A stretch of 64,000 bases of DNA from contig NW_004454225.1 in NCBI RefSeq assembly GCF_000283155.1, positions 5,478,058 through 5,542,057 of the forward strand, in the 5' to 3' direction. A program made the translations under genes and the position numbers. Positions 10,961-22,410 of this stretch are shown here, piece after piece (the stretch's first letter is position 1; every line of letters begins with the position of its first letter). This DNA is from Ceratotherium simum simum. Taxonomy: Eukaryota; Chordata; Mammalia; Perissodactyla; Rhinocerotidae. The notes beneath the pieces were generated by a model. The model was not told where the DNA came from. It was given only the letters and a program-made list of their open reading frames with translations, and searched no databases.

Positions 10961-11097
10961 AGTGTGGTGGGGAGAGCCCTGCGCGGGGAGCGGGGAGCTG
11001 GGTCCCTCTCCCGCAGCCTGCATTTATTCCCTGGGACCCCGGGGCTGCTTGCTCAGTGTCCTCCTCTGTGAAACGAGAGGGCCACGATGGCCCCCGG

Positions 11098-11280
11098 GGA
11101 ACGAGCACTTACGTTTCTGCAGCTCTTTTTGATTTGCTAAGTACTTTTGCCTAGTGAGGGAGCTCCATTTCACAGATGGGCAAACCAAGGCCGAGCGTTT
11201 GCTTAAGGTCACACATGAGTGACAAGCACAGAGCTGGGGTTGGAAGCCTGGTCTTCTGATTCCAGGACCATTTTCTTACA
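11098..11280 (-). mobile_element. MIR SINE fragment
   Basis: Reverse-complement MIR: acgagcacttacg at the start, then atttcacagatgggcaaacc, gcttaaggtcacacatgag and acagagctggggttgga. Confidence 0.75.
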
Positions 11281-11689
11281 CAACCCTGGACAATCCTTAT
11301 TTTATATGTGATCAGACCATCTTCTAGTTTTGAAAAATTGCCGCTGGTCTCCAGTGCCTTTATTTCACACGTGGCTCTCCTCGGATGCTCTGCACAGCTC
11401 TGGGGAGTGAGTTCTTTCCACTGGACCGCGACCTTTAGTCCATGCATTCTCAATGGGGCCGATAGTACCCCCAAGAGGGTGAAAACTGATTTTTTGGGGG
11501 ATGAGAAAAGGTACTCATCTTGTTATGAAGCGCAGATACACATACCGTAAGTGAACAGATATGCAGCATATCTGTGGTGTTAAAATTTTGTGGGAGGGGG
11601 CGAGTGGGGAAAAAACGTCTAAAAAGGCCCCTCAGGGGGATGACGGAGGTTGAGAGGCAAACAGCAGGTTAGTTGCAGTAATTGTACAA

Positions 11690-11850
11690 GCTGCTGGTGA
11701 GCGCCAGGCTCTAACCGCCAGTCCTTCCCACCTATGACCTCTCTTAACCTCACAACAAACCTCAGAGGTTCCCGTGTTACAGAGGGGAAACTGAGGCTCA
11801 GGGGAGAAACAGTTTTGCCGAGCTAGTGAGCGGGAGAGTCAGGACTCAGT
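11690..11850 (-). mobile_element. MIR SINE fragment
   Basis: Reverse-complement MIR: tctcttaacctcacaac, gttacagaggggaaactgag and gagctagtgagcgggagag. It ends about 125 bases before the MPPED1 acceptor at 11975. Confidence 0.7.
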
Positions 11851-11975
11851 GCCGGGTGGGCCCGAGGGGAGGGCTGGGCACTGGGTGCCAGTTGGGGTTG
11901 ATGTGATCGGGGTGCTGGAGACGCATGCCATGCAGGCTCACGGCCCCGTGACCACAGTGTCTTCTCTCCCTGCAG

Positions 11976-12157
11976 GGTGGACCCGGTGCCTCATGACGCC
12001 CCCAAGCCACCTGGCTACACCCGCTTCGTCTGTGTGTCTGACACCCACTCAAGGACGGACCCCATCCAGATGCCCTACGGCGACGTGCTCATCCACGCCG
12101 GGGACTTCACAGAGCTGGGGCTCCCCAGCGAGGTGAAAAAGTTCAACGAGTGGCTTG
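11976..12157 (+). CDS. MPPED1: MPPED1 coding exon B (residues 75-136), first catalytic motifs
   Basis: Exon of 182 bases. Its first G completes Met75 and its last G opens the Gly136 codon. The acceptor is preceded by a strong pyrimidine tract and ends TGCAG; the donor is GTAGGT at 12158. It encodes the first half of the metallophosphoesterase core: the DxH motif SDTHSRTD with Asp97 and His99, and the GDxxE-type motif HAGDFTELG with Asp118. By family knowledge (MPPED2 Asp65, His67 and Asp86 correspond with an offset of 32) these residues bind the two metal ions. The helix after it, SEVKKFNEWLG, matches the family closely. No stop, shift or missing catalytic residue is seen. Codons are strongly biased to C or G at third positions, as usual for a gene in a GC-rich region. 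Confidence 0.97.
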
Positions 12158-12339
12158 GTAGGTGCTGGGCAGGAGGTGGCCTCCCCTTGCTCTGCCCAGT
12201 CCCCTCCCGGCCTCTGTCTGCCTTTCTCCCTCCCCTGGGGAGCCTCCCTGACCTCCGGGACTGGGTCATGCCCATCTCCCTCTCCCGTTGCTCGTGGACG
12301 TCTCCTACCCCGGCCCTTATCTCGGCAGTGACTTTCCAT

Positions 12340-12460
12340 TTGTTTGTGGGATGTTTTGGCCTGGGAGGCCCCTTTTTGTCCACTTGCGTGTCCAGCCCCC
12401 AGGGGCTTGACAAATAATTGATGAATGAATGAATGAATGAATGAGTGAGTGAGTGAGTGG
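12340..12460 (+). mobile_element. L2-like 3' end with (GAAT)n and (GAGT)n tail
   Basis: The block gggcttgacaaataattgatg runs directly into GAATGAAT and then GAGTGAGT units, the usual end of an L2 remnant. Confidence 0.5.
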
Positions 12461-14401
12461 CTGAAGGGGCAAATGAATGAATAACTCTCCAGGAACCCTG
12501 ATGCCAGGTATATACTGGCTCAGCTACCCGCTGCCATTGAGACGGCTTCCCTAGTGAGGGACCCTCCGGGCCTCCATGGCCCCCAGCCGGGGCCTGGGGG
12601 ACCAGATGTGGGCTCCTCCTGTGGGCCGCTATTGGCGCAGGCAGCGGAGCGCCGTCCCACGTGATGCACGCCAGTGGGCGATGATTTGCAAGCACGCCTC
12701 CAGGGTTTTGTCTTGGCTTTTTGCTTTCTTCCAAAATAAGAAAGACATAAACCTGGTGTGCCCCCTGGGAAAAGCCGCTTGCTTGGAATCCAGAGAAACC
12801 TCACAGCGAATTTTCTCTGCCAGGGCCCGGGGGGGACAGGTGGATGGCCCCTAGGCAGCCCTGCGCACTGGCCTGCCTTCTCGGAGGTGTGGGTGTGAGG
12901 CCGGCCCACCTCCGTGTGCAGCCCCAGGCGGCCGCCAGACGTCCCCGCCTCCCCAGGGACGTCCTGCTGTGCAGTTGGCTGGGAGCTGCGTGAGCAGAGG
13001 ACCAGGAGCGAGGCGGTAGCTACAGCGAGCAAGAGGCCTGGCTTTGCCAGTCGAGACAAATATTTACAAGCAAGGCCTTCCCCTCCGCTTGGCAGGCTCG
13101 GAGCTTTCAATGTTGATTTTTTAAACGGGAAATTCTAATCGAGGGCCCCCTTAGGGCTGAAACACGTGAAGGCTGGGGTGGGAGTGGGCTCCTGCGGCCG
13201 GGCCTGCTCCAGGCTTCTCACCTTGCCTGGGTCTGGGCTGCCTCCTAGGAGGGGACCCTTGCTGAGGCTGGCTTCTTGTGCCCCCTGCTGTGGGGCTCAA
13301 AAGATGTGAGGCTCCACTGGCTGAGCCAAGAATCTGTGTCCAAGGCTGATGAGAGGAGTGGCTGTTGGCCAGGAAGCTGCTGTGTGCCAGGCCCAGGGTG
13401 GCGGGCTCCTTACTGCCACTGCCTGCTTGAGTTTTGGGAACAGCTGTTTGGGGTGGGTGCTGTTCAGATCCCTGTTTGATTGAAGAGGAGTCGGGCCCCC
13501 GCACTGAGGTTCTCGAGGGTGGGACTGTTCTGGTCTAGCCCCTGGCCCACACCGTGCTCCCCTCGGTGTGGCGTGAACGAGTGACCAGACGCTTTCGCAC
13601 GCGGTGGGGGTGGGTGCCGAGTGCCGTGGGTGCTCAGCACGGGCACTGACCACGGCCTCCTCCTAGGCAGCATGAGGCCTCTGGGAGATGCTGGCTTTGG
13701 CTGGGCCTTGTCTCTGGATCGGGAGTTTGAGGCCGAGGGGCAGCTGAGGCCACAGCATGCTGCTGGACATTTGAGGGAAGTCATGATGTGTTGTGGCGGA
13801 GGAAGGGGTTTGGAGGATGTGAGGGTGACAGGCCTGGAAAGAGGGTTGGGGCCTGACTGTGACGATGAAGGAAAGGGGACACCAGGGGCTGGCAGGGCCA
13901 GCACGGTGAGATGGGCGCTTTAGGAAGATCTCTCTGCTGGCCTCTGCACAGAAGTCAGGCCGTGTGCTGGGGAATCAGGAGGCCTGCTGCACAATTTGCA
14001 CGAGGAGTTGGATTCATTTATGTGCCCGGGTTATTGTGGGTGGACAGTGTGAACTTACAAAGGGGTCTTCCTTTCACAAAAGGTTCCTTCCCCCGGGCCT
14101 CTCCCCTTGGCGGCCTCCAAGTGTTTGCAGATGGCAGTGCTTGTCACTCAAGCTGGGGTGGGGGGGGCTTCACAGTGAAGCACGAGGAGCCGCTCTGTCC
14201 TTGCTGCAGCGTGAGGGGTGTGCATGAGAGTGAGAGCGTCAACAGGAGCAGCGTGGGGAGGTCCGTGTGCACTGGCTTCTGCACGGTGAGGCTCGCCTCT
14301 GAGGGCTGGCGGCTCAGGTCCCCGGGCACGCGGGGTCATGACTGAGAGACAGGCTGGGTGCTCCACAGAGACGGTTGGTGCGTCTGGATGGAGGTGTTTC
14401 T

Positions 14402-14644
14402 ACAGAGAGCTAGTGTTCATTGAGCGTTGATATGAGCCGGGTGCTGTTCTGTGCCCTTGTGTGTGTTATAGATAATTTATTCCTCCTCACAACAGAATGA
14501 GGCAGGAGCTGTTGTCCTCCCCATTTTACAGAGGAGAAAACCGAGGCCCAGAGAAGTGAAGTGACTTGCCCAGGGTCACACAGCTAGTAAGTGGCAGAGC
14601 TGGGATTCACACCCAGGCAGCCGGACTCCGGAGCCAAGCTCTCA
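14402..14644 (-). mobile_element. MIR SINE, nearly complete
   Basis: Reverse-complement MIR with the blocks gttcattgagcgttgat, tcctcctcacaacag, cccattttacagaggag, cttgcccagggtcacacag and ctagtaagtggcagagctgg. Well preserved. Confidence 0.9.
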
Positions 14645-14694
14645 GCGTCTCCTCTCGCTCTTCTCATGGTAAAACTTCTCTGGTTCAAAGGAAA

Positions 14695-14925
14695 GGTGTG
14701 GATTGTGCCATTCGAGGCCAGACATCCTGGGTCTGCTTCCTACCCAGGTGACTGCGGCAACCATGTGACTCTCTGAGCCTCTGTGGCCTCATTTTAGATG
14801 GAGTGGTCAGGCTCCCTGTGCTCTGCCCACCTCCAGAGGTAGTGTTGAGGCTCTCCTGGGATGATGGAAATGATCAAGTTTTGTAAACTGTAAAGTACTG
14901 AGTGGATGTTATTGTTGTCGCCATG
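14695..14925 (+). mobile_element. MIR SINE fragment
   Basis: Forward, diverged MIR: ccatgtgactctctgagcc, tctgtggcctcattttag and the terminal tgtaaactgtaaagtactg. It lies back to back with the minus MIR just upstream. Confidence 0.6.
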
Positions 14926-14954
14926 AACTGGTTGCCAGATCAGGGCTCACACAT

Positions 14955-14956
<2 letters not shown>

Positions 14957-14993
<37 letters not shown>
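14957..14993. repeat. (CA)n microsatellite
   Basis: An uninterrupted AC run of about 37 bases, long enough to be length-polymorphic. Confidence 0.97.
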
Positions 14994-14996
<3 letters not shown>

Positions 14997-15009
14997 GAGT
15001 GGAAGAATA

Positions 15010-15560
15010 TTCATTCATCCGTTCAGGGTACCTCACTGACAGCTCACTGTGTGTCTAGCGTGTCCCAGGCACCGGGTGATGGTGGAGAGTGAGGGACAGT
15101 GGGTTGACAGATACACGCAGAAGCAGAGAGAACCATGAGAGTGACAAGTGTCTACAGAGCACTGGCCCAGGGGACGTGATGGTGACTGAGAGCCCATTTA
15201 GCTAGGTGGTCATGGAAGGCCTCCCTGAGGAGGTGACCTTGGGCGAGGCATGAGGGTGAGAGTGAGGCAGATGCAGGAGGCACGTTCCAGGCAGAGGGCA
15301 CGGTGGCTGCAGAGGCCCTGAGCCGGGAACAGGGAGGAAGGGAAGTGTGGAGCAGGAGGGTTGGGGGAGGTGGGCTGGCACTGGTTCACACAGGCCCCTG
15401 GGCCAGGGCCGGGACTTTGGGGTTGAATCTAAGTCTGATGTGAGCTTCGGGGTTTGTGGAGGGGAGTGGCCTTTAAAAGGGTGTTCGAAGGCCTGGATTG
15501 CAGAGTTAGAGTGGAAGTGTGGAGGCCAGTGAGGGCAGAGGCTCCGGAAGGTTCTAGAAT
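15010..15560. mobile_element. Ancient interspersed repeat, family not assigned
   Basis: Contains the recurring series tcattcatccgttcagg, tggtcatggaaggcctccctgaggaggtgacctt, ttccaggcagagggcacggtgg and cagaggccctgagccggg. Copies of the same series occur near 20020, 22660, 33200, 45180, 46560, 55320 and 59475, so this is an old dispersed family, probably LINE-derived. Confidence 0.55.
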
Positions 15561-15894
15561 TGATATCTGGGTGGTGGGGTCTTGGGGAATTTTTATTTTC
15601 TTCTTTATGGTTCTCTCTCTTTTTTTCCCCTGATTTTCTACAGGGAGCATGTGTTATTCTGTTAGCGTCAAATAAAGGCAACACTAAAATCTCGTTGTTT
15701 TTAAAGAGATGTTGGCCTCTCTGGTGTCTGGTGCACAGTGTGTCCCGGGATGAGGGTGGGGCAGCACTGGCCTCAGGTCAGTCCTGGCGTCACCGAGCCC
15801 CTCAGAAGGTCTCCCTGAGCTCCCTCCCCAGGCCAGTGGGGCCCCGCCCCTCCTCCTCCCGGTTGAGAAAGTTACAGATTTGAAATTCACAGCC

Positions 15895-16330
15895 AGCTCC
15901 TTCCCCATCCATTGATCTCATGGAAAGCATTTAAAATCATATTCCAGTGGCCACCTCCAGACAGACAAGAGGAGATTTAAAAAATTAATAAAGGCCCTCT
16001 TTGTAAGACGAGATTAGGCACCTACCTGGGGACTCGTGTGGCTAGGATCACGCTGACTAATTTGCTGTGGGTGCACTGCTCTGCGTGGCTGTGAGTGGTG
16101 TCCGTGTTTTGCCCGATTACAGGCTCCTTTCTGGGTCTGCGTTCATTGAAGGGGCTGGGCTGGGGGTGACAGGGCCCCTCTGAGCAGACCTTCTTTCCCA
16201 CTGGCCATTAATATCCCAAATTTATTCATGAGATAGAAATGCAGCTTGATTTGTAAATGTCCCAGTGAGCAGCTAAAACATTGTTACAGATGGGCTTTCC
16301 AAGCTATAAAGAGTGAAAGGAAAAGGGAAA
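15895..16330. promoter_or_regulatory. AT-rich candidate conserved island
   Basis: Unique sequence with several homeodomain-like cores (aaaaaattaataaagg near 15978, ggccattaatatccc near 16204) and little repeat character. It is flanked by GC-rich DNA. Candidate enhancer on composition alone. Confidence 0.3.
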
Positions 16331-16454
16331 CTTGCTGAAAATGGAAAAGAATGTGCTGGAAGCTCCTTGCTGCTCCACAGCTAATGACATGATGATCGAC
16401 GGGCAGCATGGAGCCCCCAGACTGGCTGGTTCAAGAAGTTGTGTCTGTGCAGGG

Positions 16455-16700
16455 AGGTGGGACAGCAGGGAGGTTAAGAACTCCCACCTGGAGGTCAGGC
16501 AGACCTGTCTTCACCCCTGCTTCGGCCTCTTATTTGCTGTGTGATGTTAGCTTAGTCACTCGACCTCTCTGTGCTTCATCTGTAAAATGGGGAGAATTGT
16601 GTAGGGTTTCAGGGAGGATTGAAGAATAATGTTCCCATATGGTGCTTAGCACATTTGGGGCACAAGGAGAAGCCCTCAGGAAGCGGCCACTGTTATCGTG
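16455..16700 (+). mobile_element. MIR SINE, nearly complete
   Basis: Forward MIR: tatttgctgtgtgatgttagcttagtcac, cgacctctctgtgcttc, atctgtaaaatgggg and atggtgcttagcacat. Confidence 0.85.
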
Positions 16701-16829
16701 AAAACCCTGCCTCTCCCTGATCTGAGCCCGCCTGCGCGCTACCCGCCCTCCCCACCAAACAAATAGACCAATCAACCAACCTCAGCGTCAGCCTCCATTT
16801 CCTTCCGCCACACTGGCCAACTCCACTCA

Positions 16830-17180
16830 TCATTCTAGAACCCATTCCCTACTCTGGGCTTTGGCTCATGCTCGGTCTGGGAACGCTCTTTCTCCTCCCC
16901 CCCGGGAGAGTGCTACCCACCCCTCGCATGTCGCCTCCGGTAGAGCCTCCGCTGGCCTGCTGGGCAGCATCGGTCCCTCCTCCCTCTGCACCCAGAGCTC
17001 CCTGCTCAGGCCTTGGTGGTGGCCCTCCCTTGTGGCAGGGGATTATCTGTGTCCTCATGTCTCCCTGTCCCCCCAGCTAGACCATCAGCCCCTGGAGGGC
17101 AGGGTCGAGCCTCATCCCCAGTGCCAGCCAGCGCTCGGCCCGGGGGAGGCCTGGACAGAGGCTGTGGACTCGGGGTGGAC
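16830..17180 (+). mobile_element. L2 LINE 3' fragment
   Basis: The block order matches the L2 3' end: ctttggctcatgctcggtctggg, then agctagaccatcagcccctgg and agggcagggtcgagcc. Diverged. Confidence 0.55.
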
Positions 17181-18582
17181 CGGGGTGAGGGGCTCCATGA
17201 TGTGTGTGAGCTGGTTGATTGGGGCAGGACTGATTGCTGACGGTGGGACAGCAGTAAGGGGGGCTTCGAGGAGGGCAGGGCCGTGAGGCAGGCTAGTGAG
17301 TGTGAGCCATGGCTGCTGCAATACAGGACCCAGGGAGGGTCTCCGAAGACGCGGAGGCGGAGTTGGGGTCTCAAGGATGAAGCGAGGAGCTGAGGCCAGC
17401 AGGTGATCTGGACCCGACCAAGGAGGCCAGGTATTCCAGGTGGGCGTGTGGGCTCCCCGCTGGAGGCCAGGGTGCTGAGGGCAGGAGGAGAGGCTGCATC
17501 CAGCAGCACCCACCTCCCAGGATGCCGGCTGCAGAGGCAGCAGCTGACCCGAGGCTTCGGCACCACTCACATCTTCCCCAAGAGGAACACGTGGCCGAAT
17601 TCTGCCTCCGGCTCTGAGTGATGGCCTGGCCCCTGAGAACTGGCGGCTCATGAGCTGCGATTGGCAAGATGCCAGGAAGCTCACTCTCTCTGACTGGCAG
17701 GTGCCAGGCTGGTCTCGCCACTCCCTGGCCAGGAGCAGCCAGCAGCCTCGGCAGCCCTCCCTCCCATCCCCAGGCTCCTGCAGCCTCAGGCCCCTGCACT
17801 GGCTTCTGTAGTGCCCAGAGGCCGTGGGCGGGCTCTTCTCCGCCCTTCTCTCCTGGCCTCTCCACCTGACTGGATGCTGCCCCATCTGACTTGGAGTCTT
17901 CCTCATCTCCCTCTCCTGGCTCCCCCTTCATCTCCTCCTTTTGTTCCTCGTTCTCTTCCTGCTCACGGAAGGTCAGAGAGGTCCCAGGGCCAAGCTTGGG
18001 CCTCCCAACCACCTTCTTTTCAGACTATAATCAGATCCCCAGCTGTCGCTCCCGCCCAGACCTGCAGACGCCTCTCTCTCTCTGCAGCCCAGATCTCTCT
18101 GAGATTCAGCTGGTATGTTGTTCAGTCTTCTCAGAAGACACCTCCTCTGTCTGTCCACCAGGATTTCAGACTCCTTCTGTCCCAAACTGAACTCCCAAGT
18201 CTCTGACCCATCCCCATAGTCTAGGTAGTAAGGTGCAGCCCCCCAGTGTGGCGTTTGAGACCCTCCCAACCACAGCTCCTGTGCTCCCTCCCCCTTCCCT
18301 CTGAGGCTGCTGTCAGCTGCCATCTATTGTTATTCTGACGCCCCTCCCCATTGTCTGTCCCGCCCCCCCACGCCCCCTCCACTCACTTCCCTCACCTGCC
18401 TAGCTGCTGTGGGCACCCAAGCAGGGCAGCCTGCCAGGCCCCCCTTCCTCCTCAGGATCCTCTGAGCCCCTCAAGGGTGGAGACAGCGCCTGGTCGGCGC
18501 AGGTCCTGAGCGCCCAGCCCAGCCTGGCAGGAGGGATGCTGGCGGGTGTTTGTTGAGTGAAGCCTGGGGAGGCCCGTGAAGC

Positions 18583-18760
18583 GCGCATGCGCCAGTTAAT
18601 GAAGCGGCACTACCCCCAGCAGAGCCACGCGGGGGAGGGAGATGAGGGCCCGGTAATGGAGTATTTAGAAGTTATAATTAACTTTTTACTGGCGCCCTAG
18701 CATAAAACGACGTATAAGACAATATAAAAGGGGTCCAAGGATTTAGTTAAATAGAGCTAG
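18583..18760 (+). promoter_or_regulatory. NRF1 palindrome plus TATA-like box, candidate internal promoter
   Basis: A perfect NRF1 palindrome, GCGCATGCGC, lies at 18583-18592. About 130 bases downstream is a TATAAAAG box at 18723-18730, in an AT-rich unique segment (18650-18790) that contains ATAATTAA and TTAATTAAA homeodomain-type sites. It is followed immediately by a CpG-containing GC-rich stretch. The combination suggests an internal promoter or an enhancer in intron 2; no transcript is demonstrated and no new ORF of credible composition follows. Confidence 0.35.
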
Positions 18761-18789
18761 GTCTTTTGCAAGTAAACCCTTAATTAAAA

Positions 18790-19195
18790 TCTGTGAGGGC
18801 GGAAGGGAGAGAAGGGAAGTGGAGACTCGTTCCGAGGCGGTTCCTTTGGTTCCTGCCTCACTGGGCGCAGCGTTGCGGGCCCGGCCGCGGAAATGGGCTG
18901 CGCACCGTCCGTGGGCCTCTGCGGTCCGTTCAGGAGCCCGCGGAATGGGCTCCAGGTGGAGGGGGGGGGGCTTCGGCAGGCAGCAGGGGCCGCGGAGATT
19001 GTCATTACTTGTGGGACAGGCTGTTTCAGAGGCAGCTGGAGGTTGAGCGCCCTTCCGCCGTTTCTCCTCACCCCGCCTCCGGCTGCCCCCTGCCCTCCCT
19101 CGGCCCGTCCTCTGGCGGAGGCCCACCCCCGGAACAGGGCTGGGGTATCCCTCTCCGCTCCCCGCGGCGCTGACCCCGGCAGCCTGTGCAAGCGC
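18790..19195. promoter_or_regulatory. CpG-enriched segment, possible small CpG island
   Basis: Contains many CG dinucleotides (for example around 18825-18950 and 19060-19175) compared with the surrounding intron, and a G10 run near 18961. The 255-codon minus-strand frame through it (18743-19510) looks like chance. Confidence 0.35.
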
Positions 19196-20019
19196 CTGCT
19201 TTTGTCTTATTCTGTTTTTTTTTTGCCTCCGTCCTTCCCGCCTCCCCACCCAAGGGGACACAAGTGCTCCCTCTTCTCCGTGTTCCTTATCCCTGTGCAT
19301 GTTGTGGGGCCGCACCTCTCTGTCTCGCGGTCGTCTATGCTCTGTACCTGGCACGGCCGTGGAATGGTCAGTGGTGGGCACCCCACGTTCCATATCAGGC
19401 TTTAGAGACCGTACCTGGGCGGCCCCACCCCCAGCTGGCCAGGGCCCCTCCTGCTCGTGTCTGGTCCCCGTGGGACTGCTCGGGGCATGCTCCAGGGTGG
19501 GGCGGGACATCTTCTGGGTTTCTCTAGGCGGAGCTGGTCCTCTCTTCTGCCCCGTGCGGGCACCGGGCAGCGTGGAGGTGGACGGTTTTCCTGGGAATGG
19601 CCGTAGTACCCCCGGGTGTAAGCGGCTCGAGCTGGGCGGGCAGGTCCAGTCTGACGGGCCTCACACTGCCCCGTGGTCAGGACTCACAGCTTCTTCACCA
19701 GAGCAGAGGACAGAGCACTCATCAGGGGCTCCTGGGGCCCACTCTGGCTCTGCCCCTCCCCAGCCAGGTGACCTCACTTCTCCGCCACAGAGTGTCTACA
19801 CCCATAAGACGTGATGTTTGGACCAGGTGTTAACTAGGCCCCCTCCTAGTGCTCCTGCTCAGCACTAGGGAACTCCAGGGAAGCAGCCCCTCCTTGCCCG
19901 AACTCCTCCTGGCCTCAGAACCCTGGCGGGGGTTAGCTGAGTATCCGCCTCTCCGGCCAGGCTGTGACCACTGGAGGACAGCGGAGGGGTGTACACTCGC
20001 CCCAGTCAACACGTGTCTT

Positions 20020-20765
20020 GGGAGGGGGGCACTGTGTTCACTGGCTTGGTGTTGGAGGTTCGGTGATGACCTACATGGGTGTGGTCCCTGCCCGAGGGGC
20101 TGGAGGACGAATGCAGAGACAGGCAATTCAGCATTAAACAAAGTAAATAGACAAGATCGTTTTGGGTGATTTGATGGATCAGTCAGATCAACGCACAGGG
20201 CGAGGGGGTGGAGCCTGGAGTGGGAGGGTTCTTGACTTAGGTGGCCTGGGAATGCCCCTCTGAGAGGGTCCTGAGCTGAGAAGGACACAGCCCTGAATTG
20301 CCTGGTGTGCAGCCAGAGGCCCACGGGTTTGAGCCCCGTGATCCGGGAGGCCGGGGAGGGAGGCCCAGGGCCCAGGTCTGCTGACTGGTAGGGCCCAGCG
20401 GCTGGGGCAAGGATGTGGATTTTATTCCGAGTGTTAAAGAGATCCCTGGGGGCGTAGGCGGAGGAGGGACATGGTCTGATTCAGTGTTTGGAGAGACCCC
20501 TTTGGCTGCTGGGTGGAGCACGGCTGCAGCAGGCAGGGGAGGACCCTGGGCCACCAGGGGAGGCTGGTGCCGGTGTTGGTGAGAGCCAAGGAGAGCTGGG
20601 ACTGGACCTAGAGTGGCCAAGGGGACCGAGAGCAGAACTATGGGGGTTCAGCCACAGTTTGGAGGTGAAATCAACAGGATTTGCTGATGGGAGGTATGGG
20701 GTGGAGGGTGAGGGAAGATTATGGACCTGGTGTCTACATTGCCCAGCGGGCCTGGCATGAGGTGG
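20020..20765 (+). mobile_element. Ancient interspersed repeat, long copy, family not assigned
   Basis: Carries the same series as 15010-15560 plus its continuation: atgtggattttattccgagtg, gacatggtctgattcag, ctttggctgctgggtgg and caacaggatttgctgatggg. It ends near a terminal agtatttgttaagcaa block. Confidence 0.55.
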
Positions 20766-20789
20766 GCGTTCAACAAGTATTTGTTAAGC

Positions 20790-21441
20790 AACTGAGAAAA
20801 GAAAAGAAAAATTTTATGATGTGATCACTTCCATCAAAATACCCAACCAAGAGCTGACAGTAATCCTCACTGGACGTGTCCAGTAGACCTAAGATGGATT
20901 CTCGTTCATTTGCTCATTAGTTGGATACAATGGCCTGCTTCAGACATTTTCAGAAACAACGTTGTTATTCTCGCAAAGACTCAAGATTGAACCTTTAATA
21001 CAAACATTTTTTTGACTCTGGGCCTCGTGTCGTTTCTGGTACTCTGCTCAGAAGCCGGCTGTGTCCAGGGGTTTTGGTCGTGTGTAGTCACAATGGCCAA
21101 TGTGACTGGTGAATGAGTGGTTGCCTAGAGAAAGCGAGATCGATGCTCAGATAAAAACTGGATGAACAGTGCAGCAGAAGTTAGATTTTCATTGAAAAAA
21201 TTAATTTTCTATATTCTTCATAACAAAAAATTCTTCACAAAGCCAAACTGTGTTTTAGGAGCTAAAAGGGAGAAAATTAACTTCTAATAAAGATGCAGAA
21301 TCTGGAATTCCAAGTTGTAGTCAAGCGATTTTGGCTGGCCGTAATTACGGTATTTTCGTGTTAATGAATAAACCCCTTGAAAGGTGTGCTTAAGTGCTAA
21401 TTATTTACAACGGAATGGCTTTGGAAGTGTAATGAGACCAA

Positions 21442-21475
<34 letters not shown>

Positions 21476-21840
21476 TTCAAACATGTTTTGCAGTGGTGGT
21501 TTTTTTAAAGACCATCATCCTAAAAATTTGCCTTAAATTAAAAATAATTTTTTTGTGTGTGTTTAAACAAAGGAGAGATGCATTTCTCTGAAAGGTCTGG
21601 GCTCTCTGAAAGCTCTTCCTTGGTTTTATTTTGTGTATTTTGTTATTTGTTTGGATTTTTGCCTGCTTATTTATATCTCATGTTATGCTAAAGGATTTGA
21701 GATGGTTTGTAGAAACAAAAAGAATAGTAAAATGGTAGATTATTGATGATAAATGAAAAGCTAGGGTTAAAAACAAAAAAGAAATCAGAGCAGCTCAGAG
21801 GGAGGGCCTAGAATATCAACACCCAGGGATATGTGGGCTC
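20790..21840. promoter_or_regulatory. AT-rich unique block, candidate regulatory DNA
   Basis: About 1 kb of A/T-rich DNA without clear repeat signatures apart from the GT microsatellite. It contains several TTAAT and TAATTA-like cores, for example ttagattttcattg at 21180 and gccgtaattacgg at 21338. No ORF of note. Function is inferred only from composition. Confidence 0.3.
21444..21473. repeat. (GT)n microsatellite
   Basis: Fifteen uninterrupted GT units. Confidence 0.97.
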
Positions 21841-22410
21841 TGTGAGCTGGAAATTGGAGCCTGAGCTTCCTGGCGGCCACAGTGAAAAAGGGATGTATAT
21901 TTATAATGGCAAATGGCTCTGATTATTGGGAGGAGGAGATTTGCCAGCATCTCTGACTGGTCCATCCCTGGTAGCATGTTTGAGGTCCATCTCATTCAGC
22001 TGTGAGTACCTTGAGGCTCAGCCCTGTGCCCTGGTCATTTCTGCATAGGAGGACCTTGGTAAAGATTTTCATATTTGAATATAACAATGAATATTTGTTT
22101 TGTGTTTCCCAGTGTATAAAACCTGTTCATTTCTGTCATCCATTTTGTGCCATCTCCCTGTCTCTGCCTTCTTTTGGATTGATTGAAGTTTCTTTTTTTC
22201 CCCTCTACTGGTTTGGAAATTCTACATCCTTTTTCCATTGTTTAGTGGTTGTTCATACATTTTTAATATGCATATCTGACTTAACTCAGTCTAAAATTAA
22301 TCAGCATCTCCATTCTTCCCCAAAGGTCCCTGGAATGCACCCACCCCATCCCTTCTTGCTGCCATGTTATGTATCTTTGCTGTCTGGTGTCTCACTTCTA
22401 GCTTGTTTTT

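Larger units (their letters stand above)
3694..11975 (+). other. MPPED1: MPPED1 intron 1 (8.3 kb)
   Basis: Bounded by GTAAGT at 3694 and a pyrimidine-rich acceptor ending AG at 11974-11975; it interrupts codon 75 after its second base. It carries MIR and L2 remnants listed separately and an AT-rich island at 10690-10960. The stretches 3700-6080, 6300-7640 and 7920-8110 are GC-rich unique DNA with some very diverged MIR-like patches (about 4530-4680 and 7410-7510). No second gene was seen; the many ORFs are chance frames in GC-rich sequence. Confidence 0.85.

Noticed and set aside
17112..17906. 264-codon - strand ORF in GC-rich intron
   Set aside because: Crosses part of an L2 remnant and GC-rich unique DNA; no domain recognised.
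18743..19510. 255-codon - strand ORF next to the NRF1/CpG segment
   Set aside because: Composition Arg/Gly/Pro-rich as expected from CG-rich noise; kept only as a possible promoter region, not as a gene.
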